Source: Arthrobacter sp. Leaf337
GTDB lineage: Bacteria > Actinomycetota > Actinomycetes > Actinomycetales > Micrococcaceae
Direction of reading: 5' to 3'
Length of the DNA: 39,126 nt
Assembly (NCBI RefSeq): GCF_001423745.1
Contig: NZ_LMPC01000017.1
Location: forward strand, 1-39,126
Shown here: piece after piece, positions 18,222-27,373 of the stretch
How positions within the stretch are numbered: the first letter of the stretch is position 1
How the letters are laid out: each line of letters opens with the position of its first letter
Position numbers and translations under genes: made by a program
Notes under the pieces: model-generated
What the model was told of the DNA's origin: nothing
The model's input: only the letters and a program-made list of their open reading frames with translations
Databases searched by the model: none

Positions 18222-18503
18222 GACTTTTTGCGGCTCAACTCACATGAGTTCCCCTTCACCTGTTCGCTAGTGCTCGTTCTGATCACCCTCGCATTCGGCG
18301 CAGTAGCGGCATAAAGGTGCTCGATTCAGTAGCTCAAAGTGCACGCTTTGATTACATCGGTCGTAGTCTCTTCCGTCAAGGGCTAGCAGATGTGGCATTT
18401 CGTCGTGAACTTGATTGAACCGCGCAACGTATTCGCCATGAGCGGTTGACGCATAACGATGCGCGATGTAATCATTGAGAGGGACTCAACAAGGAGGTTT
18501 ACG
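18222..18503. promoter_or_regulatory. Divergent control region between cluster A and the DeoR operon
   Basis: It holds the dyad AACTCA-CA-TGAGTT (18237-18250) and an exact 11-base inverted pair, TGATTACATCG (18349-18359) and CGATGTAATCA (18464-18474), the second just before the deoR-type gene. Well-spaced operator pairs that allow looping are known for DeoR-family repressors. The ribosome site AAGGAGG is at 18491-18497. No gene lies inside. Confidence 0.45.
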
Positions 18504-19331
18504 ATGACCGAGAAGGCTGGCAACGCGAGGCAGCGGAGGGATCTGATCCTGGAGCAGCTGAGAGGCAACGGTGGAAGCATCCATGTGGAGGACCTGAGCC
18601 GCCACTTCGGAGTCTCAGTCGCTACAGTCCGCCGCGACTTGGATTACCTTGGCCAGGACGGGCTCATCACCCGGACCTACGGCGGGGCAGTTATCGGCAA
18701 TCTCCGCGCTGAGCAGAGTCTTCGGGAACGGGAAGTCAGCAACGCTTCAGCGAAGGACGCCATTGCGCGTTCAGCGGCCGAACTTGTGCAGCCCGGTTCA
18801 ACAGTTCTGCTCGATGCCGGAACCACAACAGGGCAGCTGAGCCGCTATCTGGCGCGAATCCCCGGGCTGACGGTCCTGACCAACGGGCTGAACGCACTGA
18901 ACGTTTTCGCTGAAGCCGACACAGATGTTCACGCGATAGCTCTCGGTGGTTCGCTCCGGCCCACCAACCAGTCAACGATCGGACCCATCGCAGAATCAGT
19001 CGTCCGCAGCGTCCACGCCGACATAGCTTTCCTGGGCACGGACTGCCTCGATGCCCACCGGGGAATCTCCTCGCGGACGCTCGAGCAGAACAGCCTCAAG
19101 ACGCTGATGGCACTCCACGCCCGCCGGACCGTGGTTCTGGCTGACTCATCGAAGCTCAACGCCGACTGGTCAACCTACTGGGCTCCCCTGCCGAGTGGCT
19201 GCACCATCATCACCGATGACGCGGCCGGCAGCGAAGCACTCAAACCGTTCGAAGAAGCAGAAAACTTTGATCTTTCCGTCGTGGAGCTGGAAGCGGAAGC
19301 CTCGGACGAGGACAACGCCAGGGCCAGCTGA
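18504..19331 (+). CDS. DeoR-family transcriptional regulator
   Basis: A 275-residue sugar-operon repressor of the DeoR/GlpR type. ATG 18504 is chosen because AAGGAGG lies 6 bases upstream; the longer frame from 18459 overlaps the control region. The N-terminal helix-turn-helix contains VEDLSRHFGVSVATVRRDL followed by the wing RTYGGA. The DeoRC sensor domain, which resembles sugar-phosphate isomerases and binds phosphorylated sugars, contains DAGTTTGQLSRYL and FLGTDCLDAHRGISS. It heads an operon with dehydrogenase, aldolase and kinase genes, so the natural inducer may be a phosphorylated intermediate of that pathway (inference). Confidence 0.93.
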   Translation: MTEKAGNARQRRDLILEQLRGNGGSIHVEDLSRHFGVSVATVRRDLDYLGQDGLITRTYGGAVIGNLRAEQSLREREVSNASAKDAIARSAAELVQPGSTVLLDAGTTTGQLSRYLARIPGLTVLTNGLNALNVFAEADTDVHAIALGGSLRPTNQSTIGPIAESVVRSVHADIAFLGTDCLDAHRGISSRTLEQNSLKTLMALHARRTVVLADSSKLNADWSTYWAPLPSGCTIITDDAAGSEALKPFEEAENFDLSVVELEAEASDEDNARAS

Positions 19332-19430
19332 CCGTCAGCGGCCAGGCGCCGGACCGCACTACCGACTCCTAGACATACACGGCGAAGGGCCCGTTGTTGC
19401 GCCCCACCATAAAAACTGAAAGGCAATCTC

Positions 19431-20477
19431 GTGAAGCAAGCCATCCTTTCCGCACCGCTGCAGCTGGACATCTTTGATGTTCCAATACCCGCCCTTGAGC
19501 CCGGGGACTGTCTGCTGCGGGTTGAATCAGCCCTTGTTTGCGGCACCGACATCCGGATCTACGAAGGAACCAAGAAGAAGAACGTCAGCTACCCCACGGT
19601 GATGGGCCACGAGTTCTCCGGCACCATCACCGAAAGCAACGGCGAGCTGCCCGAGGGCTTGGCTATCGGTGATCTGGTCGCCGTGTACCCCCTGGTGCCC
19701 TGCGGCAACTGCGTTGCCTGCCAGCGTGGCAAAGCCAACATCTGCAGGAACCGCGTGGCTTTCGGATACCAGCTTCCAGGCGGTTTCGGGGAGTATGTCC
19801 GCGTACCTGCGACCGCCGTGCAGATGGGCAACATGGTCAAGGTAAACGGCGTCCAGCCGAACAGTGCCGCCGTCATCGAACCGCTGTCCTGCGCCTACAA
19901 CGGGCTCAAACTGATCGACGCACCCAACGCCAAAGCCTTGCTGGTCACCGGCTGTGGACCCTTGGGCCTCATGCACATCCGGCTCGCCAAGGCCCTCGGC
20001 GTGGACCAGATCATCGCCGTCGACCCCTCAGAGGACCGACTTCGTGTCGCTTCCGCCTCTGGCGCGCAGCTGACCCTCGCCCCAGGGGATGGCGTTGTTG
20101 CAGCAATCCGTGATTTCACCGACGGCGCTGGCGTGGATGCCATGGTGGTAGCGGTGGGACGCTCAGACGCTTTCGAGCCCTACCTTGACGCCCTGGCACC
20201 CGGGGCGAAGGTGAACCTCTTCGCCGGCTTCCCCACTGGCAAGGACACGCTCAAGGTATCGGCGAACGAAGTCCACTACAACGAGTACTCGCTGGTCGGG
20301 AGCTCCTCCTGCCACCTCTCGGACTTCGAGTACGTGGCATCGCTCGTCGCCGACGGCACCCTGCAGGTGGACGACCTCGTGACCACCACCTTGAGCATCG
20401 ACGACACCGTAGGTGCCCTTGAAGCAGCGAAGGCAGGCCGCGACCTTCGGGTCGGTGTATCCGCACGCCTGGGCTGA
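19431..20477 (+). CDS. Zinc-dependent medium-chain dehydrogenase (polyol/sugar type)
   Basis: A 348-residue MDR-superfamily dehydrogenase. The catalytic zinc site is formed by C37 (CGTD), H60 and E61 (GHEF). The structural zinc is held by C91, C94, C97 and C105 (PCGNCVACQRGKANIC). The NAD(P)-binding loop is VTGCGPLGLMH, ending near a D (IIAVDPSEDR) that favours NAD. The architecture matches sorbitol, threonine and galactitol-phosphate dehydrogenases. GTG 19431 has a modest GGCAATC-region leader and follows the regulator by 99 bp. With the aldolase and kinase behind it, it probably oxidises a polyol or sugar to a ketose (inference). Confidence 0.93.
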   Translation: MKQAILSAPLQLDIFDVPIPALEPGDCLLRVESALVCGTDIRIYEGTKKKNVSYPTVMGHEFSGTITESNGELPEGLAIGDLVAVYPLVPCGNCVACQRGKANICRNRVAFGYQLPGGFGEYVRVPATAVQMGNMVKVNGVQPNSAAVIEPLSCAYNGLKLIDAPNAKALLVTGCGPLGLMHIRLAKALGVDQIIAVDPSEDRLRVASASGAQLTLAPGDGVVAAIRDFTDGAGVDAMVVAVGRSDAFEPYLDALAPGAKVNLFAGFPTGKDTLKVSANEVHYNEYSLVGSSSCHLSDFEYVASLVADGTLQVDDLVTTTLSIDDTVGALEAAKAGRDLRVGVSARLG

Positions 20478-20571
20478 CTGCACTCCCACCGCTGGCAGAC
20501 CTGCCCGCAACCAGCCCGCTCTACAGATTCACCAACCACCAATAACGTTCAGTCCAAAGGAGAACCACGAC

Positions 20572-21405
20572 ATGTCCATCGAAAACACCCCCTTCAACCC
20601 CATTGGTGTCACCAGTGCGCTGGGACGCACCATACGCCTGCGCCGCCTCTTCGGAACCACAGGAAAAGCTCTTGTCGTAGCCCTGGATCAGGCAGTCCCC
20701 CGCGGCGTCGCCCCGCAACTGGCCCGCATTCAGGACACCTACCGTTCAGTCAAGGCCGGCAACCCGAACGCCATCACGGTCACGCGGGGCATCGGCTCCA
20801 CCCTCCTCGGAAACGACCCCGAACCGCTGCCCTGGATCCTCAAGGCATCCTCTTTCTCGGTGGACTTCCACCTGACCCTCGATGCCACCATCGGCACCGT
20901 CGATGACGCCGTTCGCCTCGGTGCCGACGCCGTCGCCGTCGGCATCAGCGCCGGATCTTCGGTCCAGCCGCAAATGCTCGAGATGCTGGCCGCAACGGTG
21001 GAACGGGCAGCCGAAGTAGGCATGCCCACTGTCTGCCACGCCTACCCCAGTGGGGAACTCTGGGGCGACCGTAAGGGAAGCGTTGAATCGGTCCTCTACG
21101 CTGCCCGCGCCGCCGCTGAACTCGGCGTAGACGTCGTGAAGACCTGGTACACGGGTTCGACAGAAAGCTTCGCGCAGGTCGTGGCAGGAACGCCCGCGCT
21201 GGTCATGGTCGCCGGCGGTGCCAAAGCCGATACGGACCTGGAAGTTCTTGAGATGGCTGAGAAAGTCATGCAGGCAGGAGCAGCCGGACTGACCTTTGGC
21301 CGTAACGTCTGGGGCGCGGAGGATCCGGCAAAAATGATCACCGCCCTGCGCGCCATCGTGCACGAGGGCGTCTCATCCTCCGTGGCCGCCAAGCACCTGT
21401 CATAA
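20572..21405 (+). CDS. DhnA/LsrF-type class I aldolase
   Basis: A 277-residue (beta/alpha)8 aldolase of the DeoC/FbaB/LsrF superfamily. ATG 20572 has AAAGGAG 9 bases upstream; the frame from 20413 overlaps the preceding gene and is rejected. Visible features are VVALDQAVPRG (about 35-45), the phosphate/substrate loop VCHAYPSGELWG, the Schiff-base lysine K190 in DVVKTWYTG, and VMVAGGAKAD and LTFGRNVWG at the C-terminal phosphate site. Members act on fructose bisphosphate, autoinducer-2 phosphate or related ketose phosphates. Between a dehydrogenase and a sugar kinase it most likely splits a ketose phosphate; the exact substrate cannot be read from the sequence. Confidence 0.92.
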   Translation: MSIENTPFNPIGVTSALGRTIRLRRLFGTTGKALVVALDQAVPRGVAPQLARIQDTYRSVKAGNPNAITVTRGIGSTLLGNDPEPLPWILKASSFSVDFHLTLDATIGTVDDAVRLGADAVAVGISAGSSVQPQMLEMLAATVERAAEVGMPTVCHAYPSGELWGDRKGSVESVLYAARAAAELGVDVVKTWYTGSTESFAQVVAGTPALVMVAGGAKADTDLEVLEMAEKVMQAGAAGLTFGRNVWGAEDPAKMITALRAIVHEGVSSSVAAKHLS

Positions 21406-21412
21406 CGGGACC

Positions 21413-22957
21413 ATGGCCAAACACTTTGTCGGCATCGACGTCGGTACGACCGCCACCAAGGCGGTCGTACTGACCGAGTCCGGTACCGTCTTGACGCGGG
21501 TCCGTGCTCCGCACGTCGTGGGTTTGCCGCTTGAGTCAGGCCGCGTGGATCCAGTGTCCTGGTGGGGCAGCGTGCAGGAGGCCTGCCGTGCGCTAGGTGC
21601 AGAAAACCTTGAACTGGCGGGAATAGGGCTGTCAGTTCACTCCCCCGTTGCTGTGCCAATGGACGAAACGGGCCGCCACGTTAGCGCCGGCTACCGCTTC
21701 GAGACACCGGGGCTCCCGGAAATCGTTCAGTCGATCCGGACCCGGCTGTCCCCGGCCGAAGCCGTGATGCTGGGAAACAGGGTTACCCCGGCAACGTTCA
21801 TGATGGCTGCCTACGTGCTGATGCAGGAGCAGGAGCCCAGTGCCGCGCGAGACATCCGCGTCCTCGGCTCCGTCGGAACCTATATCGGCCACCGGCTGAC
21901 CGGAAAATATGCCATGGACCCCACACAAGCTTCGTATTTCGGCGCCTTTGATGTGGTCGGCACTTGGACGTGGCAGGAGGGATTGGCGGAGAAGTTGGGT
22001 ATCCCGGCCACCATCCTTCCGCCGGTCCGGGCGTCGCTTTCCAACCTGGGCAGACTGACGTCAGCCGCGGGTGAGGCACTTCGCCTCCAGCCGGGAGCGC
22101 CCGTGGTCGTCGGAGCCGGCGACACCGCCTGCGCCGCGTACGCCGCCGGCATCGATACGGGAAGGACACGCCTCTTCACCCTCGGCACCACGCACGTCAT
22201 CACCGACTACGACACAGCCCCGTCAAGGGACGGGCTTCACCTGCAGCGTGCTCACATCAGACCAAGACAATGGCTGCGGCACGGTGTGTGTAACGGCGGG
22301 CTCGCCTTGTCCGTCGCCGCAAGAATGCTCGGCTATGGAACGGGACCTGACGCGGTGCCAAAGATGGTCAACCGTGCCATGCGTGCCGAGGCCGACACCA
22401 TCGCCCGCTCCCCCTTTTTCATACCGCATGTGCGGGCCGAGCGTGGCCCCTTCTGGCTCGAAACTCCGCAGGCCGGCTTTCTTGGCCTGAACGCTGACAC
22501 GGACGAAACCGCCGCAGCCTGGGCGGCTGTCGAGGGCGTCCTTTTTGCCGACAGGCTCGTCCTGGAAAGTTTTCCCCACGATTCAGCCAAGAAGATCCTC
22601 CTGGCCGGTGACGTAAGCGGCGGTGAGGCCTTCACGCAGCTCGCGGCAGACATGTTCAGCGCGCCCATGCAGGTGAGCACAGAATCACACCTTCCCGCCG
22701 TAGGCGCGGCCCTCCTTGCCGCCGAGGGAACCAGCGCTCACCCAATCCTCCGGCAGAACTTGGAGCAAATTGCCCCAAGGCCCGAACTTCGACCGGTGAT
22801 TGCGGCACGCTGGAAGAGGTTCACCGAAGCCCGAACCGACTACCTTGGAAAAGCTGGAGCCCCTGCAACGGCGGTAGATACAGCAACAGCGGAAGCCACA
22901 GCGGATCAGGAAGCCACTGCTCCGACTGACGCCATCACTTTCTCAGCAGCACCTTGA
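21413..22957 (+). CDS. FGGY-family carbohydrate kinase
   Basis: A 514-residue sugar kinase that starts 7 bp after the aldolase stop. The N-terminal phosphate loop is FVGIDVGTTATKAVV, the central ATP loop is VVGAGDTACAAYAAG (about 226-240), and the C-terminal adenosine motif is ILLAGDVSGGEAF. FGGY kinases include xylulokinase, glycerol kinase and others with varied polyol and ketose substrates. The last 30 residues are a threonine/alanine-rich low-complexity tail not usual for the family. In the operon it would phosphorylate the ketose made by the dehydrogenase before aldol cleavage (inference). Confidence 0.92.
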   Translation: MAKHFVGIDVGTTATKAVVLTESGTVLTRVRAPHVVGLPLESGRVDPVSWWGSVQEACRALGAENLELAGIGLSVHSPVAVPMDETGRHVSAGYRFETPGLPEIVQSIRTRLSPAEAVMLGNRVTPATFMMAAYVLMQEQEPSAARDIRVLGSVGTYIGHRLTGKYAMDPTQASYFGAFDVVGTWTWQEGLAEKLGIPATILPPVRASLSNLGRLTSAAGEALRLQPGAPVVVGAGDTACAAYAAGIDTGRTRLFTLGTTHVITDYDTAPSRDGLHLQRAHIRPRQWLRHGVCNGGLALSVAARMLGYGTGPDAVPKMVNRAMRAEADTIARSPFFIPHVRAERGPFWLETPQAGFLGLNADTDETAAAWAAVEGVLFADRLVLESFPHDSAKKILLAGDVSGGEAFTQLAADMFSAPMQVSTESHLPAVGAALLAAEGTSAHPILRQNLEQIAPRPELRPVIAARWKRFTEARTDYLGKAGAPATAVDTATAEATADQEATAPTDAITFSAAP

Positions 22958-23449
22958 CTGCCCTTAGCTCGTCCATGACACATTTGCCGTCGCGAAGATA
23001 AGGCGGGGCGACCCGGGTTGGCCACAGTGTGCCGCACGCGCAGTCAGCTAAGCCCAAATTTTGCCGTTGCTGTCTTACACTTCGGCTTTGTGTGGACCGT
23101 CTTCGCCGACAGCTCAACTCGTGTATGCGTCCGGTCTAACGCAGAAGTAAGGCTCACCATGGATTCCTAGATATGACAGTCCGCACTCGATAGTGGGTGC
23201 GGCCAAATATTTAGGTGAGTCGCGCATGAGGCACAGCAACACCAACACAGCAGGGAACAGATAGCGGGCTAGGTCGAAGCCCGGCAGGGGAATCAAGCAA
23301 ACCCGGTTCCCCCGCCTGAGGTCACGCAGAGTGTATGTCGCCAGGTAGAAGCGGCAAACTCCCCAGACGAAGATTGAGGTGACGTTATCGCAGCCACGGG
23401 CACCGGGCAGCGCAGGGCAAAGGGCGGGAAGCAGCACGTTGGAAAGCGT
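22958..23449. other. Intergenic region without supported gene
   Basis: About 490 bp separate the kinase operon from the CynX-type transporter. Open frames on the minus strand here resemble no family and lack ribosome sites. I see no clear hairpin terminator. The frame of the downstream transporter is open back to about 23378, so its true start may lie in the last 70 bases. Confidence 0.4.
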
Positions 23450-24643
23450 TTGCTTACTGCCGGCCGGCGGATGGTATTCCTGGGTATCCTTCTCATGGCC
23501 CTGAGTGCAAGGCTGGCCGTGGCAGGGGTTTCGCCCATCATCTCCCTGATAGCCACGGACCTGCCGTTCGATGCAGTTTCGATTGGCGTGCTCGGGATGC
23601 TCCCGACGGCGGGGTTCGCTCTGATGGGATTCCTGACCCCGCAGTTTTTACGGCGCGTCCGACTTGAGCCTTTGATGCTGGTAGCGATACTGCTGGCCGT
23701 TGCCGGACAGTTGGGCAGGGCCCTGGGAACGAGCGTTGCAGTCTTCCTGTTGCTTTCCCTGCTAACCATGATCGGGCTGGGCCTGGGCAACATCGTGCTG
23801 CCGCCGTTGATCAAAAAGTACTTCCCGGACAGGGTCGGGCTCCTCACCGCCCTGTACGTAACGCTGTTTGCGATCAGCACGGCAGTGGCCCCGCAGCTTG
23901 CGGTGCCCATCTCGGAGGAAGCGGGCTGGCGGGTGGCGGTTGGCGTCTGGTCACTCGTCGGCGCTGCAGCCGCGCTGCCCTGGATTATCGTGCTCCTACG
24001 TCACCGTGCAGAACGACGGGCAATGGCGCACCCCACCCGGAATTCCCAGCCCGTCCCCGGACCACGAATCCGTCCTTGGAGATCCCCTATCGGTTGGGGG
24101 CTGGCCTTGATCTTCGCCGGCTGTTCCAGCAACACGTTCGCTATTTTCACCTGGCTTCCTGCCGTCCTTGTTGACCGCGGCTTCACACCGGCAGAAGCAG
24201 GCTCCATGCTCGCCCTCTACGCCATCATTGGACTGCCCACCAGCCTGGTCGTGCCCTTGCTCGTAGCAAGGATGCGACGGCCGTTCCCCATCGGCATGTC
24301 TTTTACCCTGTTGTTCGCTATCGGTTACGGGGGACTCCTCCTTGCGCCCGGGACCAGCTCACCCTTTTGGGTCATCGCGTTCGGACTTGGCCAGGGCACC
24401 TATTCCTTTGCCCTCCTGATGATCAACAAACGCACCCGAACCACAGCCGGCTCCGGGGTCCTCTCCGGATTCGCCCAAGGCGTGGGCTATAGCCTTGCCG
24501 GCCTCGGTCCGTTGCTGTTCGGCCTCCTGCACGACATCAGCGGTACATGGATCGCGTCCTTCGGACTGCTCTGCGCCTGTCTGCTGGCCCTCATCGCCGG
24601 GCTACTGATGATCAACCAGCCCCGCATGCTCGAAGACGGCTAA
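23450..24643 (+). CDS. MFS transporter, CynX/NimT (cyanate-type) family
   Basis: A roughly 397-residue transporter with twelve predicted membrane helices and a central cytoplasmic loop rich in R and P (about 186-212). The N-terminal pattern LAVAGVSPIISLIATDLPF is typical of CynX/YycB/NimT carriers, and LTALYVTLFAISTAVAPQLA, FTWLPAVLVDRGFTPAEAGS and YSFALLMINKRTR are also characteristic. The start is uncertain: TTG 23450 follows GGAAAG, while ATG 23471 would remove only seven residues. Substrates in the family range from cyanate to nitroimidazoles and small organic anions. It may serve the upstream kinase operon, which has no transporter of its own, but the 490-bp gap makes that tentative. Confidence 0.88.
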   Translation: MLTAGRRMVFLGILLMALSARLAVAGVSPIISLIATDLPFDAVSIGVLGMLPTAGFALMGFLTPQFLRRVRLEPLMLVAILLAVAGQLGRALGTSVAVFLLLSLLTMIGLGLGNIVLPPLIKKYFPDRVGLLTALYVTLFAISTAVAPQLAVPISEEAGWRVAVGVWSLVGAAAALPWIIVLLRHRAERRAMAHPTRNSQPVPGPRIRPWRSPIGWGLALIFAGCSSNTFAIFTWLPAVLVDRGFTPAEAGSMLALYAIIGLPTSLVVPLLVARMRRPFPIGMSFTLLFAIGYGGLLLAPGTSSPFWVIAFGLGQGTYSFALLMINKRTRTTAGSGVLSGFAQGVGYSLAGLGPLLFGLLHDISGTWIASFGLLCACLLALIAGLLMINQPRMLEDG

Positions 24644-24923
24644 ACCTGGGGCTCGCGACATGTTGGCACCTTCCTAAAGGCTGGCGCGCGGAGACCACGA
24701 TGCCAGCTCGCGTCGCATTTGGTGTGTGTGGATCAAAGCCGGTAACTACGACCCAACCGCCCTTCGATAGGAAAGATTGGTAGAGCATTGTGCACAAGTG
24801 GCCCATCCGCGAAGCAGGAAAATCACGCTTTGAATAAGCCTTTTGTCGGTGCGGGGACGGCCGTCGGAGCGGGATGTCCGGACGAGCGATTATGGCGACT
24901 GCGTGGTCGGTCGACCGGTGCCG

Positions 24924-25764
24924 TCAGGCGGGGATCGCTGCCGTTTCCGCTTCCAGGTACGCCTCGGATCGGAGAGTCCGGTCGACGCGGGCGCTCCAGC
25001 GACGGTGACGGTATTCAACTTTGATGGGGTGCCTGAATGCTGCCGTGATGTTCTCACTGGTGATGGTTTCTGCTGCTGGGCCGGCGGCCACGGTCAGTCC
25101 GTCGGCGAGCAACAGGGCGTGGCTGGTGGTTACCGGCAATTCTTCCAAGTGGTGAGTGACCAGGACGGATGCCATCTGCGGGTGGGTGTGGGCGAGGACG
25201 TCAATGGTTTCCAGCAGCTGTTCCCGGGCGGCAACGTCCAGACCGGTGCAGGGTTCATCAAGTAGCAGTAGTTTAGGGGAGGAGATGAGTGCCCGGGCGA
25301 CGAGGGTTCGGCCCCGTTCTCCTTGGGACAGGGTCTGCCAGCGGGAGGCCGCCTTGCTGGCAAGGCGCAGCACTTCGAGCAAGGCGGCCTCCCGGCGGAG
25401 TTCGGCAGGGCTTGGTTCCCATCTGCCCGACAGCTCGTCGCTGCCCGTCAGGCCTGTGAGGACAACCTGGCGGATGGCCAGCGGGGAGAGGATCCTGTGC
25501 CGCGGATTGACGTGGCCTATGGAGCGGCGGAGGGCCTTCAGTTCCAACCGGCCCAAACGTTCACCCAGGACCCGCACCAACCCGGAACTCGGGTGCATGA
25601 TGGCACCGCAGAGTCCCATTAGGGTGCTCTTCCCAGCCCCGTTCGCGCCCAGTAGCGCCCAGTGCTCCCCCGCACACTGATACCCCGCCGATGATTTCCT
25701 TGTCTTCCCTGCGGAAAGTCACGTTATCCAGCTCCAGGACCAACTCCCTGCGCTGATCGTCCAT
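24924..25764 (-). pseudogene. ABC transporter ATPase with a one-base frameshift
   Basis: From ATG 25764 (MDDQRRELVLELDNVTF) the frame runs to about 25670, then shifts. The second frame continues with GEHWALLGANGAGKSTLMG (Walker A), LSQGERGRTLVARALISSPK (signature), LLLLDEPCTGLD (Walker B) and a switch histidine in LVTHHLEE. The whole stretch is 841 bp, one base more than a multiple of three, and the break falls at a five-C run (25667-25671), pointing to one inserted base. All ATPase motifs lie after the break, so the protein is lost unless slippage or a sequencing error restores it. It resembles stand-alone YlmA/ModF-like ATPases. No permease gene is adjacent. Confidence 0.85.
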
Positions 25765-26110
25765 ACCAAAGGCTCCTAAGAGAATTCCTATTTGCCAGCA
25801 CTCCCGTAGTACCCGACCGCGGTGTCCAGAATATCTCCTTGGTCGGAGTAGCTTCCACTCGACATCCCCAGGCCCCATCGCTGAGGCCCGGGTGGTGACC
25901 GCGCTCACGCTCTGTCGGGCAGTGACGGCAGGGAAAGCGGCTAGATGGTTGGGCCCGCTTCCCTTGTTCTGCTATAGCTTGTCTCTGGCACCAGCTTTAC
26001 AAAAAACTTCATTACGGGGCGCTTAAATCGGTCGTCGGAGTACCCCAAGAGGGGCCGTGCAGCCTGTGACAGCAGCTCTACTTCCCGATCCCCGAGCTCA
26101 GGACCGGCGG
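25765..26110. other. Intergenic region without supported gene
   Basis: The sequence upstream of the ABC ATPase and downstream of the GntR gene shows no recognisable reading frame, RNA or strong repeat. It probably holds the ATPase promoter on the minus strand. Confidence 0.3.
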
Positions 26111-26818
26111 CTACTTCTTGCGGGAGAGCCGGTTGCGGGAGTTTGCCAGGTGCAGCCGCATGGCCGCTCGGGCGCAGCCAACGTCGCCATCGGCGATCGC
26201 CTCGGCGATGGCTTCGTGCTCCCGGCAGATGATCTCATCCGGGCCGATGGTTCCTGCGCGGTCCAGAGGTGGCAGCCGGTGGGCAGGGTACGCGATCATA
26301 GCGGGTCCTAAGGCTTCGAGTAGTTCGCCGTAAAATCTGTTGCCGGTTGCCCGGGCGATCCGCAAATGGAAGTCGAAGTCCGCTTCCAGTAACTGACTCG
26401 TCAGCGCGGGCATGCGCCGCATAGCAGCGGCTGCCCTGGCAATGCTGCTGGCTTCGGCATCCGAACGTCCGGCCGCTGCAAGCCCGGCTGCCTCAACCTC
26501 GACGCCTAGCCGGAACCCAATTAGCTCATCCACGTCCTCGGGCTTGTTCACAGTGGGAAAATTCGTTCTGCCCCTGTGATCAGGGGAAACCATCAGCACG
26601 AACGAGCCTTTTCCCCGATGGCTCTCCACCAGCCCTGCGGCCTGAAGCCGGGAACCGGCTTCCCGCACCACGGTTCTGCTGACGCCAAAGCGCGTCATAA
26701 GGGCACTCTCGGATGGCATCTTCATCCCAGGCATCAGGGATCCGGACCGAATATCGGCAACGAGTACTTCCACAAGCTGTTGGGCAAGGTTGATCCCGGG
26801 CCGTCTGTCAGCGGCCAT
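26111..26818 (-). CDS. GntR-family regulator, FadR (FCD) subfamily, second copy
   Basis: A 235-residue near-duplicate of the regulator at 6330-7055. It has the same winged helix (MPSESALMTRFGVSRTVVRE), the same FCD core (DFDFHLRIARATGNRFYGEL) and an identical C-terminal NRLSRKK. Differences cluster in the first ten residues and in the linker after the wing (DHRGRTNFPTVNKPEDVDEL). Its upstream DNA does not carry the palindrome found before the other copies, so it may be controlled differently. No intact enzyme gene is directly beside it. The likely ligand is an organic acid, as is usual for FCD proteins. Confidence 0.92.
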   Translation of the reverse strand: MAADRRPGINLAQQLVEVLVADIRSGSLMPGMKMPSESALMTRFGVSRTVVREAGSRLQAAGLVESHRGKGSFVLMVSPDHRGRTNFPTVNKPEDVDELIGFRLGVEVEAAGLAAAGRSDAEASSIARAAAAMRRMPALTSQLLEADFDFHLRIARATGNRFYGELLEALGPAMIAYPAHRLPPLDRAGTIGPDEIICREHEAIAEAIADGDVGCARAAMRLHLANSRNRLSRKK

Positions 26819-27145
26819 TAGGAATTTCCCACAGGCGGCCAGAGGCCTGCCCGCTGGTGGCCACCTTGATTACCCGCCGGCGGTCACCAATGGACGGTCG
26901 TGTTGGCCGCCTGTGGGCAGGACGCTTTTGAGCCAGGCGCCATGATCTGCGGCCCGATCGGAGAAGCACCGTGCCTGGTTTCCGGCAGGTCGTCAAGCGT
27001 CCGACAGGCCGTGGCGTATCGATCGAGATGTGTACACGCCCGTGGAGCGGCGTTTAGCGAGCGGGACGGGCCCTAGCTAGGGCGTGTCTTCCGGGCATCT
27101 TTGGGCCGGACCGGATGGAAGGGCGGGAACAGTGTCCGCAGTCAG
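26819..27145. other. Intergenic region with a 14-bp inverted repeat
   Basis: CCCACAGGCGGCCA (26828-26841) and TGGCCGCCTGTGGG (26904-26917) are exact reverse complements about 60 bp apart, starting 10 bp upstream of the second GntR start. Further GC-rich dyads (GGTGGCCACC, CCGCCGGCGG) lie between them. They could be operator half-sites, a structured leader or the ends of a small mobile insert. No gene is supported. Confidence 0.45.
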
Positions 27146-27373
27146 TCAAGCAGTTTGGCGTCGGGAATCGAGTTGATCCGTGTAGCCAAAGGGGACTGTA
27201 TTACTGAGGCTGACGACGAAGTGTCCGTCTCCGAGCCGGGTTACCAGGATGCCGTGCGTCCGTTGCTGCCTTGCGCTCTCGATCATCCGGTCGACCGCCG
27301 CAGTGATGCAGCGTTCCATGGAGGCCCTGTCGTGGACTTTGATTTCGATGGGTTCCAGATCCTGCATGTTCAT
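27146..27373 (-). CDS. Small unknown protein, 75 aa
   Basis: Second gene of a two-gene minus-strand operon; its ATG overlaps the stop of the gene before it as ATGA. The product has a mixed helix/strand pattern (ASMERCITAAVDRMIESARQ, then GILVTRLGDGHFVVSLSN) that looks like a compact folded domain. I recognise no family and see no signal or membrane segment. The coupling to the neighbouring small gene supports a real gene. Confidence 0.65.
   Translation of the reverse strand: MNMQDLEPIEIKVHDRASMERCITAAVDRMIESARQQRTHGILVTRLGDGHFVVSLSNTVPFGYTDQLDSRRQTA

Noticed and set aside
23114..23437. Possible minus-strand gene of 107 codons
   Set aside because: No family resemblance, no ribosome site, unusual composition; judged chance.
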